Source: Lineus longissimus (lineage: Eukaryota; Nemertea; Pilidiophora; Heteronemertea; Lineidae). From it: a stretch of DNA of 64,000 bases. This document shows, piece after piece, positions 1 to 12,059 of the stretch. The position numbers and the translations under genes were made by a program. A model generated the notes under the pieces. It made no database searches and was not told where the DNA came from. It saw only the letters and a list, made by a program, of their open reading frames with translations. The stretch spans positions 4,528,001-4,592,000 of the forward strand of contig NC_088319.1 of the NCBI RefSeq assembly GCF_910592395.1, read 5' to 3'. How positions within the stretch are numbered: the first letter of the stretch is position 1; each line of letters starts with the position of its first letter.

Positions 1-327
1 CTGCATGTGTAATTTCCCTCAATATACTTATTGCGATGATTATATCTCCCGGAATATCAATGAATTTATTTATGCAACACGGAAATTCCTTACGGTAGAG
101 AGTGGAATGCTGTGATGTCTGTTTCGATTTCGTGTAGATATAAGGATCTAGTGCGCAAATTCCGAAAAATGAACGTTAGTAGTGAATTATTAGACATAGC
201 AGCAGTCAGAAATATTGCATCCATAGCTGTGCCGTATCCGTGTCATCTTAGTTTCTTAATCAGCTACTGTGAGATTTGTTCGTGCAGCTCAGCTTTATAA
301 ACAATATAAGTCCACCCGAGTACTTTG

Positions 328-1329
328 TTACAGAGTAAATACCTTTGCGGTCATTTGCTTACCAGTATCGAATTTGGGCCAGGCAAATAATCTTTCATTC
401 GCACCGACTATTAACCAGTGGTTGGAGACAAAAGGGTCACGTAAGGTCACCAATAACGTATTCTTAGCTTCCACCTCGGATTCATCCAGGCATGGCCCCA
501 ATTGCAACCTAAACAGAAATTGAGCGTGATTCTTAGGATTCAGCCTAAAGCTCTCCGTAGGATGCTTACTTAAAAATATGGTAACGAACTTCGCCCGATG
601 AACCTCAACGACGACATTATATGATCCTAACAAAGACAGAATTGCGGAGTCTCCCAATTTTCTGAAAAAATCATCACGTAAGATAATCGACGTGGATTTA
701 TTATACTCGTACGGTTTTTCTAAGATGGTGATGGAGTGTGTTCTAGCTGATGATTTATAGAGATAACCATTCAAATCACATCGGATATCCTCTAACATGA
801 TGTTATCCATATCAGATAATAAAGCACTTTTGGCTTCAGGCACAAGAGAGTAGTTTATCTCTTTTAGGCTTTTGACATACCGAAGTTTAAGAACAAACCC
901 TATGTTTACTATTTTATACCAATTTAACCAAGACATAAACAGGTATTTTCCCCTGTTTTTGTGCTGCTGAAATTTGCATCGAAAGGTCAACTCCAAGAAA
1001 ACATTCTCACCACATGAAACCATTTTGAAATATTTGAACCTCGAATTCTTTGGACCGACGCTTTTCTCAAGTTCACCATACGGTAGAATCAACTCTCGGC
1101 AATTGCTACTTCCAATCAAATCGAATTGAAATGCTCGAAACTTTTCAGCGACAGATTTCCGTCCACGACGAGTGCTAACACCTATGACATCATTGCCATA
1201 TTCGCCAGCAATAAATGCGAGCTCGTTAAAATGAAAATGATACATCAGTTTAAAATCTCCGCTTATATCATCTTGGCTGTAGACGTAGACGTTACGATAA
1301 GGACTCGAGGAGTAATGAAAAAGAGCCAC
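328..1329 (-). CDS. Uncharacterised 333-aa protein, family member 1
   Basis: I do not recognise this family. The ORF is intact and the same length, without gaps, as the copy at 57398-58399, with about 30 amino-acid differences. A diverged third member lies at 15337-16299. Shared landmarks are NVYVYSQ near the N-terminus, an AGEY..DVIG segment near residues 40-50, an ILPY segment near residue 80 and a C-terminal RLFAWP-containing tail. The leftmost codon is GTG, and the frame is open further upstream without an ATG, so the true start is probably in an upstream exon or is degraded; copy 2 has an ATG at the same place. No transmembrane segment or signal peptide is obvious. It sits downstream, on the same strand, of a secreted PAN-like exon, so the two could be exons of one gene. 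This is inference. Confidence 0.6.
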   Translation of the reverse strand: MALFHYSSSPYRNVYVYSQDDISGDFKLMYHFHFNELAFIAGEYGNDVIGVSTRRGRKSVAEKFRAFQFDLIGSSNCRELILPYGELEKSVGPKNSRFKYFKMVSCGENVFLELTFRCKFQQHKNRGKYLFMSWLNWYKIVNIGFVLKLRYVKSLKEINYSLVPEAKSALLSDMDNIMLEDIRCDLNGYLYKSSARTHSITILEKPYEYNKSTSIILRDDFFRKLGDSAILSLLGSYNVVVEVHRAKFVTIFLSKHPTESFRLNPKNHAQFLFRLQLGPCLDESEVEAKNTLLVTLRDPFVSNHWLIVGANERLFAWPKFDTGKQMTAKVFTL

Positions 1330-3349
1330 TGTGACTATGACACTTAGCCCTGTGTGGTAAAATACTGATGCCGCCCACGGTGGGAACTGGCCATAGATCC
1401 TTAGATCACGGTACGACCGATAGGTGCCCCTCTGCTAGTTCGGCGTGGCGGTTAAAAGTTAAGATATGACAGCTTTAAATGAAGTGGATGTTGAAATTAG
1501 GTTTTAATACATTACATTGTGGGAGAGATGGAAGGCTGTCTCTCTCTGTTGATTAGACAATCTTCATAAGTAATGCGCTCATCTTGTTTATATAAACCCA
1601 TTATTAACGTATAGGCGGATACAGCCTCTTTGGTATACCCTGTATATATTATAGACAGGTTGGCAACAATGAGCGTCACTCTGAAAATCATTCTGATGGC
1701 CAGGGCAATTAAGCGGAATCTACGAAAACTGCGGAAAACTGGGAAAACTGGGAAATATGGTAAAATTGAGCGGAAACACCCTAAAACAATGCACATGAAA
1801 AGATCGTTATAGAATATGTATATGATAATTATTTGTAAAAATTGCTACGTTTGGTCTTCTCCCCCACCACAGCCGAAGTGGAAATGGTCCGAGAAGAATA
1901 ATGCAGATCATTTTGTCATGCATGTTGGTTTTTTTTTCCTAAGTCGATAAATATAGGGGTTTCAACAAATTGATACTAATGGATTTTTTCAAATGTTTAT
2001 TGCAGATTCCGCTAAATCGGAGACTTGGCCCGTTCCGAGTCCCACTCCGACTTCATCTCCGATATTGAATTGCGTACGGTTATCTAATATTCAGTTGATC
2101 GACGAACGTTTTCATTATGCCGTTCCATCTGGATTTTTACAGTAATGTTTATAATATCAAATTGGATCAGTGTATACATGCTTCCCGAAATTGGTGGCTT
2201 GCATTGGAACTAACTTTTTCCCCCTTGTCGTCATTGAAGGCATTCAAGTGTGTTGGTCAACCATGACTGTTAGTGGACCCCCGTTAGGAACCGCACACTC
2301 ACGTGTACCTAATGCTTTAATGCGCTAAGACACTGCATTCACGACAGATCACCGTGTGATGAGGAGATGATTGAACTTTAGATTTTGACCCCTAAACTAG
2401 GACTAAGGGATATGAAAGGGGCACAAACGTGTGAGTAAGAATCCGTATTTCGCTATCTGTGATTTGGACTATCAGTTTCGATCAGATATTCAGACCAATT
2501 GTTCTTTTATGCAGATCAGACCAACGAACCCTACTCGATGATGCCAGAAGCTCAAAGCAGATGTTTATGTTGGACTCGATATTAAAGACCCCACTTTAAC
2601 ACACCTTTTTATCGTCTTCCGTGTGTTCATCCCTGAGTTTGAAGGCTAAGCCACCCACAATGACTATCTCCTTTGTCCCTCCTGCATAAGACATAGTTTC
2701 CCCTTATGACATCACTATTTCGGACACCCAGCGCCCCATTTCTGGAAAGGTGTATAAGATGGCTACAACGAAGTGGTTATCCAAATTGCAGTGCACGACT
2801 TAAAATACGACTTCATTATAGACAGGTACGCCTAAAGCAGAGGTCGGTCTGAATTTGAAAGTAGTATTGTGCAGTTTCACGTAATTTATCATATATTTGT
2901 GAAAAATGTTTACCAGTTCAGTTGAATCGAAGTAATCATCAGGCGACCATAATTTACCCTCAAAGTTGAAGTGTAGGTGTACACCTTATTCCTCAGTTGA
3001 CTGTACGCCATGCATTCGCACGAGAATTAGGTTTTTGTTTCAACAGCTGCATAAAGTTGCATATTCCAGTCTCGGGCGCTCCGGTTAACGTCGTTGAAGA
3101 AAATTTGAGTTCTAACAATTATGGGCGCAATGCGCGGATGATGGAGATCGTTCCATAGAACGAGTCATTCATACTAACTGTAATTAAACCCAACACACTA
3201 AATATACTAAATATGGCTTCTTTAGCCCTGGTAGGCAACCAGTCTAGGACTAACGAAATTCCGATATCAAACAGTCCAGTGCGAGCTTGTCAGTAGGGCA
3301 AGCAACGCCGTCCTAGTGTCTAACCGCAACACCAACCAACAACAGCAAA
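1330..3349. other. No gene seen; part of the duplicated module
   Basis: Conserved with 58400-59862 apart from the 580-base indel. Open frames at 1512-1812 are preserved between copies on both strands but look like low-complexity shadows. No convincing coding signal was seen. Confidence 0.5.
2170..2756. mobile_element. 580-bp indel flanked by 7-bp direct repeats
   Basis: Absent from copy B, where the flanks are directly joined at about 59265. The block is bordered by GTGTATA at 2170-2176 and again at 2750-2756, while copy B has a single GTGTATA. It has no clear terminal inverted repeats. It could be an insertion with a 7-bp target duplication in copy A, or a microhomology deletion in copy B. 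Confidence 0.55.
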
Positions 3350-3403
3350 TTATGTCTTTATTGCAAAATAGGTTGCGAATATAAAAACCGAAATATTGGC
3401 TAC

Positions 3404-3736
3404 CTGCTTTTTCCAAAGCCGATGCCCTGTTTTCCCGCCTCTGCAAGTCCAGTCCTTGGTAGCAGCATTCTTGTGAAGATGGCAGGTTTCCGTTTGATCA
3501 TGGCGGTCATGGCCGTTCTTGGGGGTGGTGAAAAAGGCAATGCACATCTGAATATTCGAGCATGCCATACCACATCGAAGAATTGACTGAACTCGTAAGA
3601 TTGCGAAAGTTAAATTGCTATCAGTTCCGTTAATGTCCATTGTCATGGATTGAAATGAGGAAAACACTAAACTTGCTAGAGCTCTGTCTATGTTGGTCAG
3701 GACCAGCAATAACACCCATATAGTCATGAATTGCAT
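3404..3736 (-). CDS. Secreted PAN/apple-like domain exon, copy A
   Basis: The 111 codons start with ATG and a signal-peptide-like stretch (MQFMTIW followed by LLLVL, with an A-L-A cleavage region near residue 21). A Cys-rich segment follows (SILRCGMACS, QMC, TCHLH, DWTC), with spacing resembling PAN/apple modules, which usually bind protein or carbohydrate outside cells. The frame stays open to 3350, but a consensus splice donor CAG|GTAGCC lies at the codon boundary at 3404, so this is probably a first exon ending in phase 0. The copy at 59917-60249 keeps the same start, cysteines and donor. A related exon at 30262-30513 also ends CAG|GTA in phase 0. The PAN assignment is by pattern only. Confidence 0.55.
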
Positions 3737-6429
3737 TTACACGTAATAGAATTCTTGATTGGATTACCTGCTTTCTCGAGATATTGATGGTGTCATTGCA
3801 AACTTATACCACAGACAAACCCTCCGGAGCAAATCTTTAAAGAAAATGGCAAAAAAAGGCTATATAAAATCTCTACCGGTACAGCACCTGTATAGGGTTT
3901 GTAAAGGACAACCTATAAACTATAAGATCCCATGTGAAAAAAATCTATATAGTATATACAGTAGTATATACTCTATGCATTTTATAAACATAGAAACTCT
4001 ATATAACTAAAATAACTTTTTAAATCATACATGAAAAACCTATATAGCACCTATTAAAATCCGTTTAGAATACTGTAAAGGTAATGGGTTTTTCAACAGA
4101 TTTTCTTCAGAAAAATATTTGCATGTGATTGTTTCTTTCATTTTTGAATACACGATATAACTAAAACAAATTAACTAGTGTCACCTACATCTACATGTAG
4201 GTGTCTATCCTTCACAATATTTCAGTCGACCTAACACATGCAATACAGTCAGTGTCGTCGAAAGGGCAAATGTCGTCATGGGTGCACCTTAGGTGTACCA
4301 AGGACCAAGCTGGGTGTACCTTAACAGCACAGCACCGCACCCAGGATGCTCCTGGGTGCTGCTTTAAAAGGATCATTATGTGCAAACAGATTGAAATACG
4401 CGCCGATTAAAAAACCTGTGTCCGATGTGGGGTACGCGTGCTTTTGCTCTACATCCGTAATTTTGCTGAACATTAACTGTAAACGAGGTGTCAAAATGTC
4501 AGTTCGACATCAGTGGCAGGATATAGGGGTCATTGCGCACACGTGTGCTATGAACGGATGAATGTATGGATGGGGGAATCATCTCATATAGCATACCTAA
4601 TGACATAGTAAATAGTATTATGTTCTTAAAAATACTTTTTCTTTATTTCTTACCACCATCTGTAATACATGTATATGTATAGTTTTTTTAGCGAAAAATA
4701 GAGCAAATGTTCGACACGAGATGTTCTGATTTGCTACAAGACAAACATACCATTTTCAACCTTGGACACAGGCTTTTAATCGGCGCGAATTTCACACTGG
4801 GTGCAGATAAGAATCGTTAAGTGAAGTTAAGGTGCACCAAGATTGGTCCTGGGTGCACTTAAGGTGCACCCAGGACCAACGATTGTTGGGCACTATTCAA
4901 GACATGTGGAACTTGTGGTTTTTAGGAGTCATTACGATACGTGCTAATTGCGAAGGGTACACTGTATACGCAGTTTCTTTAAACACCTCGATCAAAATAG
5001 GGGCTGTAGCTGGATGCAATGCCACAATGACATGGAATTCTTGCCGAAAAGGAAAGGATTTTCGCGGCAGAATGCTTTCGCGATCATGACCTACTCGCGA
5101 AATTTGTGAAAACCTCCTTAACGCGAAATTTTCTGTTAAGACAAGCATATTTCGGCAATGGATCAATGACGATTTGATTATCGAAGTAACATTCTGAAAT
5201 ACATTGCTATCACAAATCATAGTTAGCCTCTTTCTGTTTGCGGAACTGAGAGTTTTTGGAAACTCAACCAAGAGCCTCCCGGGTGATGTTATGCAGAATT
5301 CTGCATGGCACGAGCGTACATGTATCTCTCAAATGCATTTGTGTACAAATTAAATTCTTTAAGACTGCAGTCAGCGCTGACCCCAAACATTCGTCGGTCA
5401 AATGCCAGACACATCAACTGAAACCAAGGACGTTTAATAGAGCGTACACGTAATTCACAACAACATATATCAAAGGTAAAAGCACACAATTACCATGCGA
5501 CAAGAATAATTAGGCATATCAAGCTTCGTTTGGTCAATAGTTCGCCAAAAGTAAATCAATTTCAAAGTAATTGAGGACGTCAGCGTCTACGTCTCAGAGC
5601 TCCGCTACAAGAGGCGCTGATCAGGAAATGGTGAATTTCGAAAATAGCATGTTAAGTCACCTCTCTGATCTTGTGTCCCTAGTTCTGCTGCGACAGACAC
5701 AACCGATGCAATAGAGCCTGATATCAGCAAGATAACTGTGGCTTTAACAAGACAACGTTTAATCAATAAAAACACAACCAGCGTCAATAACTGTATTTGT
5801 TAAAATTGATTCAAAGAAAACAGTGCATAAACTTATTTTGACATCGATTGCTTTTAAAATGGATATCGTGGAAAAGAATCCGACCCCATACGCATGTTCA
5901 CATATAAAAAATGTAGTTACGTAGCTATTTGTGATCCGGATCCTTGAACCTAAATAAGACTTATGCTTTTTGTCACTACGACCTGTGATCATGATTGCAT
6001 GCAACAAAAATCGCTCGTTTACCATGTTTACGGTGGTCATCGTAGGTGCTTGCATGGGACAGGAATCGATTATCGCGGCTCTGATCTCCCCGGCCAAAAT
6101 CAAGAATTAAGATTTGAATAAGATTTTAAAGATATTATTCAGTTTTGTGAACAAGTGCATGTACATTTCGTTGCAAGATTTCTTAGTTTAGATCTTAACT
6201 ATATTAGGAATCTGGCAAGAATCCTCTTACGAATGTACAGTCTAGCTCGTAATAAAGGATGATACAATACTAGTATATTATCTCTATCATTTTATCAGTT
6301 GTTTAATCGGGTATAGCATAGAAACTTCTTAACCTGTTTCCTACTTTTATCATCCTGTTTGCATTCCTGACTTGCTGGACTAGTATGGGTTATATTTTAT
6401 GAGATGCCTATAATCAAGTTGTTCACTGA
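3737..6429. other. No gene seen; mostly duplicated intergenic sequence
   Basis: To 5429 this mirrors 60250-61959. It includes AT-rich sequence with repeated TATATAG steps (3930-4010) and short GGTGCACC-type palindromic repeats near 4280-4320 and 4820-4870. Beyond 5429 it is unique here, and I see no coding signal. Confidence 0.5.
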
Positions 6430-9364
6430 CATTTTTTGTTTTATATTTTACTCTTTATTAACAACAGAACATACATATACAGGTATAACAATACAATGAT
6501 ACAAGAGCTGTTTTTATTTATTTTACAATCCTGCCCTGCCCTATTACCCCCACCCACCCACACACACACCCACCCACTACCACCAATAACACCATCTTTC
6601 AGTCTGTCCCACTCAAAACTGGCTGTCCTGTCCATATTTATCAGTCCAAGTTTTAAAGGAAATCGAATGTTGGGTCCCATTTTTCAGAAAATTTTTCAAT
6701 GTTTTTATTTTTATAAGCTATTTCTTGTTCCAGTTGCCTTATGTATTTAATTTCATATTTATATGCCTTTAGGTCTGGTGCCACCTTTTTGTTTCTGCAC
6801 TGATGTATAAATCGTTTTGCCAACATTATCAAAGTGTGCGAGAGGTGGTTATCAGTTCCATAAAATACTGTTGGAGCATTAATTTTAGTGTGCAAAAAAA
6901 GGTTAATGCAGGTCATAAAATCATTCCAGAACTTTTTGATTATTTCACATTTCCAATACAGATGATATATATTTTCCTCATAGATATTACAAAATGTACA
7001 TAGGTGATTTTCTTGAATTTTCCAATTCGTTAGCCAGAAGTTATTAACCAAAATATTGTTTAAAAATTTGTATTGAAAGTTTCTTGTCGCTGTGTCTAGT
7101 GAGTATCTATGGCACCTTCTAAATATGTCTTCAATAGTTTCTCCATCAGGAATTTTTACATACTTCACCGTTCTCACTTTTAGACATTCTTTATGGCTTT
7201 TATCCAAGAATTGACAATAGATATAATGTGTGAGGGATTTTTTTAATGGTTTTAATCCTACTGTATAGATCTCTGCGTTGTTCAAATTATTTTGTTCTTC
7301 TTTAAATAGGTTGAATAGCTCTTGCTTGTTTTTGATAGCTTGGACAATTCCGTACCAGCTGAACCACTCTTTTTGATGCAAACCTAGTTCATTAAAATTT
7401 CTCACCCCAATACCATCAGAGAGATCATGAATAGTGTTTATCCCCTGCTCACTGAAGGGTTTATAGTAAATTGGTTTATGTCCGATTTGTATATCCTTAT
7501 TGTACCATATGTAAGATTTTTTTGTGGCTGATTGTCCAACTTTAGACCAGCTTTTCAATAGTTCAATGTAAAATTTTGGCACTTTATTCTCGATTTGATA
7601 TTCTTTCAATGATTTTATAGAGTAATTTGCAAATAAGAGTTTATTTATTTGTAATCCACAGTCAATGAGGAAAGTTGAGAAACACTTTTTCCATACATGG
7701 TCTTCAAGGTATATGTATTTTTTAACCCATTTGATTCGATTTGTTTCGATCATGCATCTTATGTCTGGAATATTCAAACCACCTTTGTCGAGTGGCTGCT
7801 TTATAAGTGAGCTTTTTAATTTCGGTTTTCCACCAGACCATATAAAATTAGAAATAACTTTCTCTAACTTTGAAATTTGTTCCTCCGGCATATGTATCGC
7901 ACTTAAGGTATACAGGTACTGAGGAATTATAAATGTTTTGATAATTTGAGCTTTTCCAATTAGGGTCAAATTTCTACTTTTCCAATTATTCAGAATTTTT
8001 TTACACTTTCTAGACGGTCCCCGAAATTGAGATTTATACATTCTTCTTCATCATATGATATAAAGACGCCGAGGAACCTGAGTGGTTGGCTCGGCCACGC
8101 TATTCCTAAAAGTTTGTCCTTTCTATTCCTAAAGGCACCTAACCATGCAGCTTCTGTTTTTAATTTGTTTAGCTTCAACCCTGAAAAATTTCCAAATTGT
8201 GTTACAGTCTTAAAATAAGCTTTTGCTGATTTCTCATCAGCTAATAAACCAGTAGTGTCATCAGCAAATTGTAAAATTTTCAACTCATGATTTCCCAGTG
8301 TAATGCCTTTTATCTCATCATTTTGTCTTATGGAACATGCTAAAACTTCAGCTACTAATAGAAATAGATAGGGAGAGAGTGGATCACCTTGTCTTACTCC
8401 ACGACCCAATTCAAAATATGACGATGTTTTGCCATTATTTATAACACAACTCGATATATCACGGTAGAATGTTTCTACCCATTTGATAAAGGATTCCCCA
8501 AAGTTGAGTCTACCGAGGGTCAGTTTCAAAAATTCCCAGTCTACAGAGTCGAAGGCTTTTTCGAAATCTATGTTGATCATTATTCCAGGGATGTTTTTTT
8601 GTTTTGTATAAAAATATATATCATCAACTGTCCTGATGTTGTCACTAATATTTCTTCCTTTGACATAGCCAACTTGATTTTGGTGAATGATACTTGGTAA
8701 AATACTTTTTAGTCTTTCTGCTACTGTTTTTGTCCCTAGTTTGTAGTCAACATTTAATAGTGATATTGGTCGCCAATTTTTTAATAGTCTTCTGTCTTTA
8801 CCTTTGTCCAGGAGGGTTATTACGGCTTGTCGTTGTGATGTAGAGAGCTTGCCTTTGGTGTAACCAGAGTTTAGACAATCTTGTAAGGGTTTTTGTAATA
8901 TTCCCCAGCATTTCTGATAAAATTCAACAGTTAAACCATCATTACCAGGGGTTTTGTTTTTCTGAAATGTTTTTGATACTTTTGTCAGTTCTTCTATAGT
9001 AATTTCGCCTTCGCAGGCAAGTTTATCTTTTTCGGATATGACTGGCATCATTATGTTTTGTAAATAATTTGATTTTTCCTTTATGGCACTGGTGTTCTGT
9101 TTTGAATACAGCGTTTGGTAATAGTTTATTCATATTTGATTTAATTTTTTTCCAGGAGCATTGTACAAAAAAATACTTATTGCTCTTTTCCCCCTGTTCA
9201 TGCCATTCACATTTGGAGCGCAGAATTAAGCCTCTAGTTTTTTCATCATCTATTGCCTGGAGTCTGGCTTTAATTTGGATTTTCCTATCGTTTTGGATTT
9301 TCCCATTGTTCACTGACATGATAATTATGATTAGACGTAAAAAGAATTTAGAGCGGGTTGGCAT
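6430..9364 (-). mobile_element. 5'-truncated L1/Tx1-like LINE
   Basis: This minus-strand retrotransposon fragment consists of the linker before the reverse transcriptase, the reverse transcriptase, the C-terminal region and a short 3' end near 6430. It has no endonuclease domain, as expected for 5' truncation near 9364. It lies in the 4.3-kb block that separates the two homologous parts of copy A. A C/A-rich simple repeat sits at about 6546-6592 inside it. Confidence 0.8.
6653..9364 (-). pseudogene. LINE reverse transcriptase ORF2, frameshifted
   Basis: Three overlapping frames cover it: 9023-9364 (pre-RT linker with a WHEQGEKSNKYFF motif), 7990-9051 (RT fingers/palm) and 6653-8041 (thumb and C-terminus). 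RT hallmarks include TPGNDGL, NWRPISLLNVDYK, the IDFEKAFDSVDW motif A, RQGDPLSPYLF motif B, and FADD as the catalytic motif. The C-terminal frame ends with a zinc-knuckle-like C-x2-C-x7-H-x4-C. Reverse transcriptase copies LINE RNA at a nicked target. Frame changes near 8000 and 9040 make this copy inactive. The linker motif and C-terminal knuckle favour the L1/Tx1 group, inferred from motifs alone. Confidence 0.85.
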
Positions 9365-9767
9365 TTAATCAAGCAATTACAATTTGAAATTCAGCCTTTG
9401 GAGCAGAAATATCAGTCTCAAGGGACAACTTGGGCGTGGATTGTAGCTTGTCATGAGGTTAGTAAAAGCGCCATTGGGGTATTAAAAAGACAGGCTCATG
9501 GTCAAATCCAACATCTGCTCCTGGATAGATCCTGGTCTTAGCCATGTTGATGCTGCTCAGAAACATTTTCGTAAGCATAATGTAGCCTATCTTGTCGTGT
9601 GTGTTACCTGCCACTAGGAGAATGCCAGGTTGCCTTTCGACTGAGTTTTTGAGGCTGGAAGGTGTTGGCTATGGCGAGTTCGTGGAATCTAGCAAATTCA
9701 ATTATCCGGAGGTCCCTCTTGTTTGTTATCCTGAGCACAATCTCCCGACGTTGCCGATCAATTGGTC

Positions 9768-10480
9768 CTAGGCGTCGGTGCCGATTTTTGCGTTACAGGC
9801 CCCTACTACCAGAATTATGTTCTGCTTTGGGAGAGACTGCATAGTAGCCATGAAATCGTCGTAAAAGCCATTCATCCTGTCTTCGCATCCATATCTTGTT
9901 GGAGTGTAGATCTGGACAACTGACAGGTTGAATGGTTTTGCGCTGATCCTCACAGTCATCCATCATACGGTTGGAGACTGGTCAGTACTCTTTTTAAAAT
10001 TAAATAGTAAAAGTAACAAATTGTAGTTATGTTTTACTACTCTGGTACATGTAGTTGCTGTTGCACTGACTGTGAAATAAGTTGTTTTAACTATCAAAAT
10101 GGTAATTCTTAACCATTTTATTGGTAGTTTTACTTCCCTTTTTAGTTTGAACAACTAATTATTGGTTAGTTTTTAGTAATTTCACAGTTGGTGCAATAGG
10201 AGCTACCAATAAGTGGCTTTTAGAACTGCTGGAGCCGTGTTCCTTATGAACCAAGCCTGCCATCCATGCCGACGCTAGGAATGTTGACCACTCAAGAAGA
10301 GTCTGTGTCCAACAGCTGTTGTCATCTCACCTGTAGCAGTGAGCCTGACCTCAGCCGACCAACAATGTTCCACTGGTATCGCCTAAGTTTATACTCGAGC
10401 TGTTCGATCTTGCCCGCAGCATTCAGGGTTTGCACATGCCATGTTCCGATAACGATGTTCTCTCACCGAAATCAGATTAT
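9768..10480 (-). pseudogene. RTE-like LINE endonuclease fragments, copy A
   Basis: On the minus strand, about 10330-10480 encodes an IGTW.VQTLNAAGK segment typical of the start of RTE-type apurinic endonucleases. 9768-9959 encodes a later piece (KPFNLSVVQIYTPT, then an ILVVGACNAKIG motif in place of the usual G-D-x-N-A-K). The two are separated by non-coding sequence that contains a small inverted repeat (TGCACTGACTGTGAAA near 10069 against its reverse complement near 10185). The endonuclease would nick target DNA, but this is a dead fragment. Its counterpart in copy B is 61928-62146. Confidence 0.6.
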
Positions 10481-10667
10481 GGGTGTCTGGGTGCCAGTAG
10501 AACTCGTGCTTGAGGTCGATAGGGTCAGCGAAGCTATTGCATCGCATTTTCTAGGCTGTGTTGGTACTGTCATTGATTTCCAACTGTGCTTTGATTTGTA
10601 CATTGAATTAAGGCCGTTTTAGACACTCTGTTTGGTATAGGTTCTGTGGTGTGTGCCTGGTTTGGCG

Positions 10668-11321
10668 AATGGGTGATTTCAAAGTCAGTTTTTAGATTTA
10701 GTTTCAAAACTAAATGGAACACTAAAACCCTTGATTATATCAGCATTGAACTGAAGTGGGTTTTAGTTTCATCCTATTTCAAAGTCGGGACTAAAACTAA
10801 AACTCTCCACAACACCAGAAATGAAATCAGTTCCTGTGTTAGTTTTGACACTCAGTTTTAGCATTATCCTATTTCAAATTAGGTTTTAGTTTCACACTAA
10901 AACCAATTGGAACACCAAGGTCTGATCTTAATCCCAGCTCGATGTTATATTTGGAAGATTTGTAGTGCATTTTGTATTACCAATAAAACTAACACCTTAG
11001 GCATTAACACCGAGTGGATTTCAAAGTTGGTGTTGGTGTTAAGAATGGAAAAAAATCATGTTGTTCGTACCATTTCAAGAAGTAGCTGCATGTATTTTGA
11101 ACGCTGATTGGAATGATGATGGACGTGAAAGAAGACGACCATATTTCGTTCAACTGCCAGCAATGGAAGCGGTTACAATAGGGAAACAACAGTAACAACG
11201 ACAACAACATGCATGTTTGGTTTGGTTGATCCAGACATAGGTTTTTAGGGGTAGAAATTAAGAATAAAACTGACACTAACACCCAACACTAAAACCAAAA
11301 CGAAATTTCAAATCACCCATT
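10668..11321. mobile_element. Possible ~650-bp MITE-like element
   Basis: AATGGGTGATTTCAAA at the left is mirrored by an imperfect inverted counterpart ending near 11321. The interior is rich in repeated TTTTAGTTTCA/CTAAAACC tracts in both orientations. There is no transposase ORF, and I could not settle a target-site duplication. Confidence 0.4.
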
Positions 11322-11693
11322 GTTTGCATAAAGGTACTGGGTAGGGAAGGGTTCATGTGATGTTTACATTTCGAGTAGGCGTGATTCTTTCTGATATCAT
11401 TCTTGGGGTTCCATCGCTGCCTGAGAGACTTGGAAGCCCCTTGCTCAGATTAGCTCTGATTTAAAAAAATACTATACAGTTTCCTAGCTGCTATCTACTT
11501 TCAACTTTATATTGAGGAGCTTCAGTCTCTCAGGCACATTCACCAGTAGGTTAAATTTAGACGAACGTTTGTTGTAAAATTCACTTTGCGATTATTGAGT
11601 GTTGGGAGAGTGATCGGAGAGTATTGGGGAAAATACTCAATCATCTAAAGATATGGAGGGTACTACTCCTGTGTAGTACATAGGAAAGCGGGG

Positions 11694-12059
11694 AGTTGAC
11701 GAATGCCATTTCCCCCAATACTATCGTCAACGTGAAATGGGAGATGCACAGTGTCACTCGGGAACCCTAGGTTCACGAGTGACATTGCGCAACGAGCAGT
11801 GATCGTGGATCATTTGTTCTGGTAAAAGCCCCGATGGAACAACAGAGGGAGACGGTTCGGAACATTAAATGTATATAATATTCTGGGTACTAGGAACGTT
11901 TTTGCCGCCAGGCTTTTTTATCGCCCCCCCTCCCCCCTCTTTCACTTTACTCCTTCTGTTTAGTTGGTCATCTCTCGTTTCTCGTTGACGAATGGCTTTC
12001 CCCAATACTCTATTGTCAAGGTGAAATAGGAGATGCACAGTGTCACTCGGGAACCTCTA
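11694..12059. repeat. Direct repeat pair, ~75 bp
   Basis: 11694-11770 and 11983-12059 share GTTGACGAATG, CAATACT and a GATGCACAGTGTCACTCGGG block. The second copy abuts the fold-back element beginning at 12060. The sequence between them has a C/T-rich tract at about 11915-11940 and no gene. Confidence 0.6.

Larger units (their letters stand above)
1..5429. repeat. Duplicated ~6.9-kb module, copy A (first part)
   Basis: Near-identical along its length to 57061-61959, including the 333-aa gene, the PAN-like exon and the intergenic sequence. Homology stops at about 5429 and resumes at 9771-10305, which matches 61959-62492, so copy A is interrupted by (or copy B has lost) about 4.3 kb. Copy A also has 580 bases at 2177-2756 that copy B lacks. 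The last 490 bases of the window repeat the sequence just before copy B, suggesting that a further copy starts at the right edge. Confidence 0.9.

Noticed and set aside
6441-6750. ORFs on both strands over the C/A-rich tract
   Set aside because: Low-complexity translations of a simple repeat within the LINE 3' end.
10394-10410. ACTCGAGCTGTTCG as a double-hairpin repeat outside the Polinton
   Set aside because: It matches only the first nine bases; the GCTC arm and the second hairpin are absent.
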